Assembly (NCBI RefSeq): GCF_000787575.1
Contig: NW_012236514.1
Span: 248,001-312,000 of the forward strand
DNA from: Acytostelium subglobosum LB1
Lineage: Eukaryota > Evosea > Eumycetozoa > Acytosteliales > Acytosteliaceae
Length of the DNA stretch: 64,000 nucleotides
Direction of reading: 5' to 3'
Position 1 is the stretch's first letter; each line of letters begins with the position of its first letter. This document shows, in pieces, positions 45,299 through 57,218 of the stretch. The notes beneath the pieces are model-generated. The model worked only from the letters and a program-made list of their open reading frames with translations. It was not told the origin of the DNA and did no database searches. The position numbers were made by a program, and so were the translations under genes.

Positions 45299-45585
45299 TT
45301 TAATATAAAGAGATGTACTCTTAATATTATTGAACGTTCACTTGAGAGTATGACAGTTAGTAACTGAAGACCCACTGTCTATGAATGAACGAATGATATA
45401 AACTTATTTATTTATATATATAATGCTTGATTGGTGTAACAAGAGGACATACCTTGAGAGTATGACAGTTAGTAACTGAAGACCCACTGTCTATGAATGA
45501 ACGAATGAAGTGATTGAGTGCGCGAAGCGACATCAAAACACTTTGGAAAACGAATCATTCGACTCTGGAAGTTCCTCATGTTACA
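45299..45585 (-). mobile_element. Solo LTR, copy B, downstream of tRNA-Pro
   Basis: Inverted, nearly identical copy of the element at 28762-29047 (287 versus 286 bp). GTCC flanks both ends (45295-45298 and 45586-45589), an independent 4-bp target duplication that fixes the element's boundaries. It lies 37 bp beyond the 3' end of tRNA-Pro. Relative to the tRNA its orientation is opposite to that of copy A, which fits an integrase-type element rather than a tRNA-targeted LINE. The internal pair of 54-bp direct repeats is retained. No internal region or partner LTR is seen. Confidence 0.72.
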
Positions 45586-45622
45586 GTCCCTTTTTTTTGC
45601 AGGTCCAAAATAACAAAAGATT

Positions 45623-45693
45623 GGGCTCCACCGGGAATCGAACCCAGACCACTACCACCCAAAGGTAGTATTGTACCATTCAACTATGGAGCC
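45623..45693 (-). tRNA. tRNA-Pro (UGG)
   Basis: The minus strand folds as a complete 71-nt tRNA: acceptor stem GGCTCCA/TGGAGCC, D stem GTTG/CAAT, anticodon stem CTACC/GGTAG with loop TTTGGGT (anticodon TGG), variable TGGTC and T stem CTGGG/CCCGG around TTCGATT. There is no intron. Its 5' half is duplicated in inverse orientation at 45790-45830, and solo LTR copy B lies on its 3' side. Confidence 0.92.
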
Positions 45694-45789
45694 TATGAAG
45701 TTGGCAAGATTAATTAATCAGTAAAAGTGTCGAGGTCCAGCTCCTGCCGCCAAACAAAAATAATCCCCCCTAATAATTCAACCTTCATC

Positions 45790-45830
45790 CCAACTTCATA
45801 GGCTCCATAGTTGAATGGTACAATACTACC
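45790..45830 (+). repeat. Inverted 5'-half copy of tRNA-Pro
   Basis: A 41-nt sequence exactly complementary to 45664-45704. It comprises 10-11 bp of 5' flank plus the first 30 or so bases of tRNA-Pro, stopping in the 5' strand of the anticodon stem. The copy cannot fold as a tRNA. With the intact gene it makes a 41-bp hairpin with an 85-nt loop. Whether it arose by template switching or as debris of an insertion is not decidable here. Confidence 0.9.
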
Positions 45831-45908
45831 AAAAATCAAAATCAAGGCTATCCATAGACAACTTAGACTGAGGCGATAAGTAAGTGATAATGGATATAGT
45901 AAACTAGT

Positions 45909-46633
45909 TTAATGCTTCTTCTTGGCAGAGATAATGGTGAGGTAGATGCTCCAGGCAAATCCAACCAAGTTACCAAAGAGCACACGAAGATGGGGTGGGA
46001 CAAACTTGAACTGTTGTTGTGTTTGTGTTAGATTATTGAAAAACATGATCAATCAGCAGCTTCTATGTCTACTACTTACGTTGATGAACTGGGCAAGTGG
46101 CCACACCTTCCAACTGGCCATCAAGGTTGGGATCAGATCAAAGTAGAGCTTGATGAGGATGGCACCTGGCTTGCCGTCCAACAGTGACAACACAGTGTAG
46201 AACAGGATATTGATGAATGGTGCAAAGATAAGCTGATCAACAACGAGCTATTGATTGTTAATTGATAGATTATATGAGTGTTAGTCATATGATTGATTGA
46301 TGATTGCACACACTCCATCATTCAATTCAATGATTGATCTATAGTTACCTTTCCAATTGCTTGATACTTCTCCTTGACGTTTCTAAAGAGACGCTCCAAG
46401 AATATGTGCCAGAAGTGTCCAACTGGTGAGGCCAACAAGCCCCAGATGGTGAACTTGATCACACGAGACCAATCGATCTTCTTGCCCTCAATGACACGCT
46501 GAGCGAGCACGTTTGAGGTGAAGGACAATGTGGCCGAGGTGAGAGCCTTGGTTGAGATTGGATTGGTTCTCAATCTCTTCATGTACCATGCGGTGAACTC
46601 ATTGATAACAGATGATGGCTTGGAGTTTGACAT
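45909..46633 (-). CDS. Mpv17/PMP22-family membrane protein
   Basis: Small four-segment membrane protein of the PXMP2/MPV17 family, found in peroxisomal or inner mitochondrial membranes, where members form or modulate channels. Exons 46633-46349, 46247-46080 and 46010-45909 join in phase 0 to 184 residues, the family length. It begins MSNSKPSSVINEFTAWYMKR and contains TNPISTKALTSATLSFTSN, then FTIWGLLASPVGHFWHIFLE, VVDQLIFAPFINILFY and the signature region ASWKVWPLAQFINFKFVP, followed by HLRVLFGNLVGFAWSIYLT. The C-terminal AKKKH is basic. Which organelle is served cannot be told. Confidence 0.92.
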
Positions 46634-46945
46634 GTTTGTATCTGGTCGTCGTCTACTCTTTCTATATCTATATATATCTATCTTTTTATATTATTATCTG
46701 TCCTAATATAATATAGTATTATATAGAGTGAGGTATGAATGAATGGATTATGGTGATCAATGATCAATCACTTGGGGAGTGGGAACAATCAACCAAACAC
46801 CTTTGTTCGACTTGAAAAAAATGATCTGATCAAACTTGTGTGAGCTTGGACCCCTGACAGGGTCTTCTTGGCCCTCTCAAGATGTAAGGGCACACACTGA
46901 ACACTCCTTTGGAATTACCAACAGACGTCTTCTCTATCTCTCTCT
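46634..46945. other. Gap between Mpv17-like gene and rpap1
   Basis: 312 bp holding the promoter of the Mpv17-like gene and the 3' flank of rpap1. TATATA near 46668-46676 lies about 40 bp from the start codon. Nothing else was recognised. Confidence 0.45.
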
Positions 46946-49900
46946 TTATTGGCACATACCATTAACAATGTTTACCAACTCATTGTTTGCTTGAGCAATT
47001 GATCGAAGTAGTACCATTCTTTTTTCTTTGAGTTGGTCAGTCTGTGCTTGGTCCTGTCCAACTATCGTATCGATCAATACATCCTTTGATGTCTCCTATA
47101 TTTGTTGTAGTTTGTTAGTCATTTGAATAGCTGGATTGAATGATTGATCACTTACAGAACCTGATAACAAAATATCCTTGATCATGTCTACCTTGATATT
47201 ATCTGTTTGTATCTTTTGTTCTTGTTCCAATGTGGCGGTGGATGGGAATAGATGTCCAATAATATGATGCTTGGCAATACGATAGAGTATTGATGCCTTC
47301 TTTGGTGTCACCTTTGATTGTGATATGGCATTCTTATACAACTGTAACAATGATTGATCAGTCTCGATCGGCTCGAGATATCCATCTGTGCCCAATGGCA
47401 GTGATTGTTGCAGTTTGCCACTGCCCAGTGGCGGACATAAGAACTGGGGCGCAGAGAACAGCTCGCTCCACACCAACTTCCTAAACTTGACCGGGTAGTG
47501 CTGGCGCAGGAATATCCAGACGTAGTTGGAGAAGATGTCCGAAGAGTATGACGCCGACATAAAATGTGCGATAAAGTCCGTGAAGAACTGGAAGAATCGC
47601 TCGCCAAAGTACATCGTAAAGTCAAACTCGACAATCACATTCTCCTCACCTGACTCCTCCAACTCTGACTTCTCCTCCTTCAACCTCCTAATCAAGATAT
47701 TGAATATCTGTGTCAGTTGATCTATGATCGTCTGGGAGATCCAAGGTTCGCACTTGATCAAGAACACCATCATCATATGTTGATAAACGTTTTCCAATGG
47801 TATTGATTGTATATCTGTTGTGTCGGTCATGGTTAGTCAATGATTGAATGATTGATTGATGTGAACAGCGTAGCATACATTCAGAGTTGATGTTGAAGAG
47901 TGCTTGGAGGAATGAGAGTGTGTTCTCGACCAACGTGTGCACTTCAGCCTCGTCTTCATTGTCTTCTTCCTCGTCATCATCGCCAAAGTCATCATGTTTG
48001 TTCTTGCCACCAACTATATCCTGTGACTCATTGTAGAGGTACTGCAAAGGTGTGTTGTACCAATCATAGGCCAATGGTAACAACGAGTCATAGCTCTCCA
48101 ATGATATAATCAATGATTGTGGAATGATACCCTTTGATTCCTTTGAACATTGGAACTGTCTCGAGAATGTCAATGCTATAAAGTATGTGATTGAAGGGTT
48201 AGCAATTGATTGCTCGAGGTCCACGCGCCCCACACAAGAGTAATGTACATACTTGATGAAGGCAAGAACTTCTCTTGATAGAAGGAGAGGAGAACAGTGG
48301 AGGTATTTCTGGACTTGGTGCAACCAATCAGCTCAAGGTAGTCGGGATGCAGTGTGACCGTTTGAAGAGTGTGGTAGAGGAGAAGGTCGTCGTGGGGGAG
48401 GAAGTTGTGTACCAGGGACATGCTGGCTGCATGGTGGAACTTGGGGAATGATGGATCAAAGTTGTCATCATTCTCAAGTCTGAGTTCATTCATCAAGCGC
48501 AGCAAGAAGTAGTACAAATATGTCTTGGATCTATTATTCGTCAACAATAGTACTCTATCTTCATCAAAGTGTGTCTGTTCATTGAACGTTATTGTTAGTT
48601 ATTGATTGATTGATTGATAATATAACTTACACTCTTATAATCGATGGTAGAGACGAGGATTGAATGGAGTTGGATGAAGAAGTCACACTTGTCCATGTGG
48701 AATATAAGTTTGCCAATTGATCGATTCTGTTGCACGCCAATGAGTAGGTATCGTGCGATTGCCAGCCACCACTCACACGATTCTCCATCGTAGAACCTTG
48801 TGATTGTGTCACTGCTGGTTGGTGTTGACTGCGATGGTAGGACACCGAGCATCCTCTTCTTGATATCGGTGTACAATGAAGTACTAAATATAGAGTTGAA
48901 TAGGTTGTTGGTAAAGTGTTCAAACATCTCCAGCACTGTTGGGTGAGACTTGGCCGCGGCGGTGGCGGTGGCGGGTGTTGCTGATGGCATTGTCAGCTTC
49001 ACGGGCGTCTTGATGAGCGATGAGGCAATGGAGAAGTATGAGCCAACAAAGTGAATGATTGCAGAGTGTAAGCCAATGACGTTGTATGATTGATGTGTCG
49101 AGGAGTGCTCTTTGAAGCTGTGATATATGACGCTGACGGTGTGCGAGATGATGCCAGCTGGCTCAACAAAGGCTGACAACTTGTCGAATATCTTGGAGCT
49201 CTGTTCCGACGAGTCAAAGTCAATGACGAACAACAGAGTGTCCAACATGTTGTAGATTGCTCTAACAATCTGGATGTACTGATTGTTCTTGATGTCGTCC
49301 AGGCTGTTGTTGTTGTTGTTCGCCACACTGTTTGATGGAGTTGTTGAAGAGTCTGACAGTTGATATGAATGTTGATTGATATAGTCTGAGAATTGTTGGA
49401 CAAAGTCCATGGCGGATGTGGAAACCACGTTGACAATGTAGTCCAAGTTGATGTGATACAGTGCCAGTACTCTAAAGAACTTGGTGCTCTCCAACAGCAA
49501 ATGTTGTTGTCCAATGGGCAACACTGCGGTAGTCGATGTCGATGATGATGTTGTATGTTTCATGCTGTCCCATGCACATGACTTGACAAGATCAAACAGT
49601 GCGAATTGGGACGAGCACAGTCGGACGGCCAGCTCTCTGGACGCCTGACAGAGTTTCCTCAACAAACGAATGACCTTGGCCTTGAGCAGTGGATCCTGAG
49701 CCGGCTTGGAGAGTATGTTGTCGCGAATGCCATCGATGAGGAAGTGACTCTTGACCACCTCCTCGGCCAACTCACTCGAGTGTCTCGCCATTCTGATCAG
49801 TATGTCAATCAGTAGTGAAGCCTTGGCACTGTACTCTGTGTCCAACGCGTCGTTCACAAGCAGGTATCGCACACGACTCAACAGTCCAATGTCAACTAGA

Positions 49901-50236
49901 CCCGCTAGAAGATCACGGAAGCATCGCTCATCGTCGTCCAGCTCCTCATCAGGCTCGCTCTCTCTCTTTGGGAATGTCGGGTTGAGATTGAATTGCACCT
50001 GATGCTTTGGTTTGATTGAGATGGCTTCGTAGGCGCGATGTGTCCTCGACTCTATCATCTCGTACATCTCCTCCTCAGGCACAGGTACAATCAATGCATG
50101 AAGGCACACAGTTGCCGCCGCCAAAACAGTCGGTATCTTATTGTCAATCAATGTCCTCAGCAGTCTTGGTAGCTTCTGTTTCAACATCTCAATGAACAAC
50201 AATGACTCTGTTTGTTTGGTTTGGAGTAAGTATCAT

Positions 50237-50271
<35 letters not shown>

Positions 50272-51503
50272 TGTCACTTACTCTTGAATGGGTAATAACT
50301 TCTGTGTATCTTGTGAAGGATGGCAGCAAGTGTGCGCAGGGACATTGATATCTGTGAGATGTTGGTACTCTTGGCCAATTGGACAAGCTCGATGATTGTG
50401 TAGCCAGCCTCTGCAGCCTCATCTCCATGATGATGCAAGCCCTTGTGTGTGGGCAGGTCCTCGCCACGCTTCAGCACATCACCCTTAAAGTCGAAGCGCC
50501 ACTGTACAAAGTTGGTGGCCATCTCCTTAAAGGTGGCCTGAGAACGATCAGTGTCTGTGAGGTCCTTCATCCAATCTGGCATGTCCTCATCAGTCTGTTG
50601 AAGTTGTTGTTGTCCCAGCTGAGCATCATCATCATCACTGTCGTCCATTGGCTGTACAGTTGACTCTATTTCGCTATTGAGTTGTTCCATCACCATCTTG
50701 CCAATGGGATCATTGTTGTTGTTGTTGTCAGCTGCTTCGGAGGATTGTGGCGCTCTCTTTGTGAGCTTGGCAATGAGTGATGGATCAAGATGTTTGAGAA
50801 GATACTGCTGACTCTCAAGGATCTCTTGCTCTGACATCCTTGATAGTTTGTCACTGTTCTCTTTGTCAATCGCCTTTCTCTCATCTTCTGGTTTGTTGAT
50901 GTTGGAGGCGCCTCCATGCATGTCGTCGACAACTTGAGGGGGCTGCTGCTGTTGCCTCTCCTTTGAGAATGACTTGATTGATCGATGTACGGCCACGGGG
51001 AATGAGCCCTGGTTCTTGCGTTTGGGTGGTTCGAATATGGCATCAGATACATCTCGTTCATAGATCTTTGATATTACTGATGTGATGTGTGTGTCTTGAT
51101 CATCGAGCATCATCTCCACATCGTCATCAGCTGACTCGATTCGAGGTTGTGGCACTGAAGGGTTCATTGTGAATGAAGGTGGCTGCTTTGATTGAGTAGC
51201 AGCACCAGGTCCATCATCCAATGACACTACATCCCTCTCAACAACCTCATCAATGATTGGTATCTTATTACTAGCACTATTCTGTTGTTGTTGTGTTTTG
51301 AACTTTGAGAATGACCTGTTGTTGTTGTTGCCAGTGTTGCTGCTATTGCTACTCTTGTTGACAACAGGTGGAGGTGCACCTCTTACTACTGATGCCGATG
51401 ACTTTTCACCACTTTGTAAGAACTCTTGTTGTTGTTTCAACAGTTGACGAGTGAGCAAGTCATCATCTTCATCATTCATCATATCATCATGTTTTCTACT
51501 CAT
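46946..51503 (-). CDS. rpap1: RPAP1, RNA polymerase II-associated protein 1
   Basis: Large HEAT/ARM-like factor linked to assembly and nuclear import of RNA polymerase II. Exons 51503-50282, 50207-48631, 48574-48253, 48175-47879, 47814-47156 and 47095-46946 join in phase to 1408 residues (human 1393). The N-terminal third is polar with Gln/Asn tracts. The RPAP1 N-terminal signature appears as ITSVISKIYERDVSDAIF and FPVAVHRSIKSF. The conserved C-type domain starts at ATNFVQWRFDFKGDVLKRGE and contains LPTHKGLHHHGDEAAEAGYT, a hallmark of the family. The remainder is helical repeats such as FRDLLAGLVDIGLLSRVRYL, with an acidic insert (DDFGDDDEEEDNEDE). A 114-bp part of exon 1 (51157-51270) is duplicated at 29403. 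Confidence 0.93.
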
Positions 51504-52492
51504 CTCTTCTTTGTTTGATTGATTGATTGATTGATTGAAGTGATAAGTTATATATATTGTATAACTAATTAAACACGAAGATTCAAACTGAATGAACTTG
51601 AACTCTAAACGAACAAGAAGGCACTTCCTTTTACTTCTTCGCGAAAGTTGCACTTCAACGAACTTCAAAAAGTTTAGTTCTAAACTTGATTATTGGTTGA
51701 ATCAAAGAATGTCAAGCAACCCATAACATTATTTAATGGGTGTGGCCCCGAACAACAATGTTGTTTAGGCTACTCTAGTCTAGGATTCAAATATAATAAT
51801 AATAACAAGATATTAAGGCATACAACACTGTGATTCTAGTTAAATTCAAACAAACTTAATATCAAAAAAGTAATTAAATAAATTAATAATAATAATAAGG
51901 ATGTCGACAATATGATTCTGTTGAAGCGTCATCCCTCGAATATATATAAGATGGACCGATGTAGTTTATTAATATTGCATTGCATTGGTAACTATGACAT
52001 CCAACCAATCATAATCATCAACCAATTTATACATCTAATCTCACTTCACACCACACTTTATTAGTTATCCCGGATTGGATTGGAGTACAACGCTCCGCCA
52101 CCTCCTTCACTAACTCACCACAACACCCCTCCACTTTACTCCATTCATTTATTCATTCACCTTATACCTACCAATCAATCAATCAATCAATCAATCAAGT
52201 TAATCATCTGCCTCTCTTGATTACAGACTCCCAGGCTTGACAAACCAAGTAGCTCACACTCAATCGTCAATCTTTGTCTTGGCTGTCGACTATATCACAC
52301 CACGTAGCATCACATCACATCAACAACATCATATTAACGAGGGTTTATTATTACCCTTAATGGACTCTCCCTGATCCTCAAGGGATATAAATGTGAACTT
52401 GATTGGTTGTTTGTTTGGATTGTCATTGTTGTTGGTATTAAATACCAAAAGTTATATCCTATTATTATTATTATTATTATCTCAAACAAACA
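51504..52492. other. Divergent promoter gap, rpap1 and the acyltransferase
   Basis: 989 bp between divergent genes. It contains a TCAA repeat (52171-52200), an ATT repeat (52460-52480) next to the acyltransferase start, and an AT-rich centre. No gene, tRNA or long repeat was recognised. Confidence 0.5.
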
Positions 52493-54574
52493 ATGTATTC
52501 TATCAAACAATATTTGATAGTAGTAGTCTTTGGTCTTGCCCTCTTGATGGCGGGACATGTCAACTCTGAGACAACTACATCCAACTCGACACAATGTATC
52601 GCCGATGTTGAAAAGATGCAAATGTTCTCAGACTTCCTCAATGATGTTCAAAGTATGTATCCAATTAATGAATGCATTGATGAATGAATGAAAGAAGTAT
52701 ATATACTAACTTAATAATGATAATAAGTGTTCACTTATAGTGGACGTGGAGTTAATGACCTTGGTAATATTGATGGTTGTTTGATGTTACCATCGAATGT
52801 ATCACACTTTTGTATGTTCCAATCAAACATTGACATACCAGGCTCATTCAGTATGACTTCGGCATTGATGTATACCATTGGTCTGTGTCTACCTCCAAGC
52901 TGCAAGACCACCGATGAGATTATTGCCGCCATTCAACAACTGCAACAATCTGCTGCTGTATTGGTGCCCGTTGGAAACATCACCAACAGTCATTGCTATG
53001 ACAATGTCGAGGATGAGACCTACAAGTACTGGACCACCGGAGCAATCGTTATGCTATGTGTCTGTGTGTTCTTTGCCTTCATGGTCACCATTGGAACATT
53101 GATGGAGGCCTACTTTGACTATGATATGAAGAGAAAGAGACACATGGTCATGGACCAATTTGATGAGCTTCAGCAAGGTCTGTTGGATGACGAACCTAAT
53201 CGTGCCTATGACGATGATCATCGACCTACCCCATCAATGGCATGTCGTGTATTCCTTGCTTTCTCTTTGATCACCAACTACAAATCATTCTTTGGTGGCG
53301 CATCGTCCAAGTCCTACTTCCACCCATTGGACGGTATTAGAACAATGTCAACGTGTTGGGTCATCCTAGGCCACTCGATAATCTTCACCATGTTCCCTGG
53401 TCTGGACAATCTCCAATATGTCTGGTCGATCGCTCGTGAGAAGTTATCATTCCAAGTGTTTGTGGCTGGTGAGTTTGCCGTTGACGTCTTCTTCTTGCTC
53501 AGTGGCTTCCTCGTAGCCCATGCCGTGCTCTCGCAGTTTGATCGAATGGACAATCATGGCGAGCGCATTGGACCAATGTTCTGGCTAAAGTATCTCCTTC
53601 ATCGCTTCCTCCGTCTGTCACCATTGATGTACTTCCTCCTGTTCTTCTTCTGGAATCTAACTCCAATGATGGGAAGCGGTCCACTCTGGTACCAGATGAT
53701 TCAAACACCAAACACCTGCGACAAGTACTGGTGGACCAACCTGCTCTACATCAACAATGTCTACCCCACCAACATGACCGAAGAGTGCTTTGGTTGGGGC
53801 TGGTATCTGGCCAACGACATGCAGTTCTTCATCCTGGCTCCATTCGTCTTCCTTGCCTTCCGCCAATCTCGCATGCTTGGATGGTCATCGATCATTCTTC
53901 TCCTGGCCGCCTGCTTCACGTCCAACATCTGGGTGTCCCTCAAGTATAGCATCCCTACATTCTTTGAGTTTGGCCAGTTCGTCCCAACCGATTGGTACCA
54001 AGACCTGTACCAAAAGCCATGGTACCGAATGGGACCCTATGTGGTGGGCATCGCCGCGGCATATCTCCACATCAACTCCACCGTCAAGCACCTGTACAAG
54101 AGATTCTGGATCAGATGGACCATCTATCTCTTGGCCTTTGGCATCACATTCTTCTTCACATACATACCCTACACCAACTATCATGGCAAGTCATGGAACA
54201 TGACAGAGAACGCACTGTTCAATGGATTCGCTCATACCATGTTCCCAGTGGGCGTCACAATGTTCATGTTGGCCACCTTCTATGGACATGGAGGCATTGT
54301 GCGTGAGTTCCTTCAGCTACCCTTGTTCCGATACCTTTCAAAGTTGACCTACTCTGCATACTTGATACATCCAATCGTGATCTTCACCGCTCAGCTATCA
54401 TTCTACAACTATGCTCACTATGCAGTCTATCCATTTACCTGGCTGTTCACTGCCAATCTCGTCATCTCATTCGCATGTGCATTCATCGTTCATCTTACCA
54501 TCGAGAAGCCATTCGTGAACCTAGAGCGACTCTTATTCGCAGAGTCTCATCGATCAGACAAGCTTGTACAATAA
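52493..54574 (+). CDS. NRF-6-type acyltransferase 3 membrane protein
   Basis: Multi-pass membrane protein of the nose-resistant-to-fluoxetine (NRF-6)/acyltransferase 3 family, which modifies or transports lipophilic compounds; substrates are unknown. Exons 52493-52652 and 52728-54574 join in phase to 668 residues. A signal peptide (YLIVVVFGLALLMAGHVNS) leads into the lumenal NRF domain with cysteines in STQCIADVEKM, NIDGCLMLP and GLCLPPSCK. After a membrane segment and a cytosolic loop, the acyltransferase 3 core starts at YFHPLDGIRTMSTCWVILGH, with FFLLSGFLVA, LHRFLRLSPLMYF, WWTNLLYINNVYP and LSKLTYSAYLIHPI. The acceptor at 52727 (AATAAG) was chosen over a later TATAG because only it keeps frame. 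Confidence 0.92.
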
Positions 54575-54731
54575 ACATCTGATTGGAATGATTCCAAAGT
54601 GTGTCCAATATACTTTGATAGATTGATTGTGATTGAGTGATTGAGAATGATGACAATTGAAAGGGCCAAGGACCCAATGATCATTCAATTTGGCATGTCC
54701 TTTTCAAACAGATACATTAATAGATAATGTG

Positions 54732-56381
54732 ATGATCACCTCCAACTCGTTCACATTCAAGTCATTACATATCTCTGCACTTAGATCAATCATTGGATAC
54801 ATTGATGATAATGTTGACCAACTATGTTTCTTCTTGAGCGAGAAGTACTTGTACGATCTGGCCGCACAGCTATTCACACCAATCTACTTTGATCGTCGTG
54901 AGATCGGTCACTACTTCAACAGCTTCGACCTCTACTATGACGCGCTCTGCACCGAGGAATCAGTTCGCAACGATGTCTTGCTGCCTGGCGACAATGAAAA
55001 CAGCAACACCCCACCGACAATGATGAGACATCTATTCACCTATTGCATTAAACGATGTAAACAGCACATGATGTCAATGATCAATGGTGATGAAGAGTTG
55101 CAGCGGTTGGTCGCGTCTGGGCTGTCAATTGAGCTCGACCCCTCCTCCACCACCGACTACCTCAAGATCAAGTGCAGGTCATACATCACACTTGAACCTG
55201 GCATGCTATCCGAGTCAATCGTGCATCTTATACTGCATGACAGCTATGTCCACCCTATCTTGCCGGGGACACTACCATCAAGATTGCAAAGCCTAACATT
55301 TGGAACATACTTTGATCAAACATTGGATGATCGTGCACTACCTCCAAGTCTTACCTCGTTGACATTCGGTGGACACTTCAAACAAGAGTTGAAGCCAGGT
55401 ACATTGCCCAGCACACTTACAACCTTGAAGTTTGGCGTGATATATAACAAACAACTTATGGCTGATGTGTTACCGTCATCACTCACCAGCCTGACTCTGG
55501 GTGATGATTTTAATCAGATCTTGTTGCCAGGCACACTACCGTCGCGACTAAAGACATTGGTTATTGGGCATATGTTCAATCAAAAGATCAATCGCGATGT
55601 TCTTCCAAATGGACTGGAATATATCACGTTTGGCGATGCACTCAATCAGTCTATTGAGTTTCTCAACTTGCCTCCAAGTATCAGGCAACTCAAGTTTGGA
55701 GTTGATTACGATAAGCCATTTCCCCCCAACAGCCTGCCTCCGGCATTGACCGACCTCTCACTCCCAAGCAAACAATATATAACATTGAAGCTCAAAGGAC
55801 TGCCTGCATCATTGACCATGCTGAGCCTAGGAGGAACATACCAAGTGTGCGAGAAGTCATTCCCCCCCACTACAAACAACATGAAGACAGTCATACTCAA
55901 GAAATATAAGTTCTCTGGCGACAAGTTTAGAAGAACACTCAAGTCACTTCCATTGATGACACGCCTCCACTTTGATTACTTGTTGCCGTTTCCCATACAA
56001 GGCGACACATTTCCAAACACATTGACACATCTATCATTTGGCGACTCGTTAAATCAGGACATCGCACATGCCATACCCAACACTTTGGTACATCTTCAAG
56101 TTGGATCATACTTTACACATTTATTATGTAAATTACAAGATTGGATACATATCACTTATGTAAGAATGTTATACTCTAATCAATTGGTCAGAGATAATCT
56201 TATACAAATAATCAAAGGATTGTATCTTAAATCACCTCCAAATATTCAACGAATAACATTGGCATTATATTGTCATGGCAATTCAGGATTCCGACAAAGG
56301 CTGGAAGTATACCGACTTGGAAATGACAATTATCTGGCTTTGACTCCGTCACTAAAGGGAGGATTCTTTAATCTTAATTAA
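54732..56381 (+). CDS. FNIP-repeat protein
   Basis: Intact frame of about 549 residues from ATG 54732. The frame is open further upstream to 54690, where an acceptor-like TTTTCAAACAG at about 54702-54712 suggests a missing first exon. The first ~150 residues (ITSNSFTFKSLHISALRSII, CFFLSEKYLYDLAAQLF) are a non-repeat helical head. About ten FNIP/IP22 repeats follow, each near PGTLPSTLTTLKFGVIYNKQL, with the pattern LPxxLxxLxFGxxFNQxL. The tail carries a non-repeat domain ending FRQRLEVYRLGNDNYLALT, similar in plan to the end of the FNIP gene near 12 kb. Function of FNIP proteins is largely unknown; the repeats likely fold as a short-unit solenoid. Confidence 0.85.
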   Translation: MITSNSFTFKSLHISALRSIIGYIDDNVDQLCFFLSEKYLYDLAAQLFTPIYFDRREIGHYFNSFDLYYDALCTEESVRNDVLLPGDNENSNTPPTMMRHLFTYCIKRCKQHMMSMINGDEELQRLVASGLSIELDPSSTTDYLKIKCRSYITLEPGMLSESIVHLILHDSYVHPILPGTLPSRLQSLTFGTYFDQTLDDRALPPSLTSLTFGGHFKQELKPGTLPSTLTTLKFGVIYNKQLMADVLPSSLTSLTLGDDFNQILLPGTLPSRLKTLVIGHMFNQKINRDVLPNGLEYITFGDALNQSIEFLNLPPSIRQLKFGVDYDKPFPPNSLPPALTDLSLPSKQYITLKLKGLPASLTMLSLGGTYQVCEKSFPPTTNNMKTVILKKYKFSGDKFRRTLKSLPLMTRLHFDYLLPFPIQGDTFPNTLTHLSFGDSLNQDIAHAIPNTLVHLQVGSYFTHLLCKLQDWIHITYVRMLYSNQLVRDNLIQIIKGLYLKSPPNIQRITLALYCHGNSGFRQRLEVYRLGNDNYLALTPSLKGGFFNLN

Positions 56382-57218
56382 ATAATATAATATTATATTA
56401 TTATATTATATATTATATTATTCATTCAAGTGATTGAGACTAGATACCTCCCTCACATACCCTTACCCTTACCCTTACCCTCGAATAACATACATTCATT
56501 CTCCCATCACATCGATCAATCACACTCCCACACACACACACTCAATCAATCAATCTTTCACTCATCTATTGAGTGCGGCTGTGATATATGACTCAAACTG
56601 TATTTCGCATGTTACAACGAGAGCACTGCGTATGTTGCAGTGATGAGTGTGAGAGAAAGATTGCCCGCAATCCACATGTTGTTGATCCATTAACCACATA
56701 TTGATGTGTACACTCATTATCTATTTCATTACAGATACATAGACATATTACAGGTAAATATGATAGGATTTTCAACATCACTTGGTAGCAAGCTAGCTGT
56801 AATCAATCAATTAAGTGTCCCTCCGGATATTGTTGACTGGCAAGTTAGTTGGTTGTGTTGAATGTGGATAATGTGGACATTGTGGATTGATGAAGATGAT
56901 GATGTTGTCGAATTGTCAATTCAACAAGGCTATATTTATAACTCCTATTCCTTCCGGACATTGATGTGGACGTGGACGGCAGTCCTTCAGCTCACTTGTT
57001 GAACATGTTGTTGTTGTTGTTGTCGATGTTCAATTGTATTATCCATACAGATAGATTTATCCCACAAAATACATTCCGGCAACAACAACATTGATACTAA
57101 CTAACCATTCATTCCAATTGACTCCATTCACTTAACAAACTTATAGTCAATTACATATATTATATTATTTAATCTCCAATCTCTCTTTCATTCAAAGGAA
57201 TAATATATATAATACATA
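56382..57218. other. Gap between FNIP gene and Thr-rich orphan
   Basis: 837 bp. It begins with a palindromic TAATAT/ATATTA run (56383-56422), then a short CCCTTA tandem (56459-56476) and CACA/CAATCA repeats. GTTGTTGTT at 57008-57022 and AT-rich sequence precede the next start codon. No gene was recognised. Confidence 0.5.

Noticed and set aside
50231-50270. Short regularly spaced TCAA/ATCA repeats resembling a CRISPR-like array
   Set aside because: These are tandem tetranucleotides without unique spacers, in a eukaryotic intron, and the same motif recurs in most introns.
56459-56479. CCCTTA tandem resembling an interstitial telomere repeat
   Set aside because: Only about three units, within other simple repeats, and the unit does not match a known dictyostelid telomere repeat.
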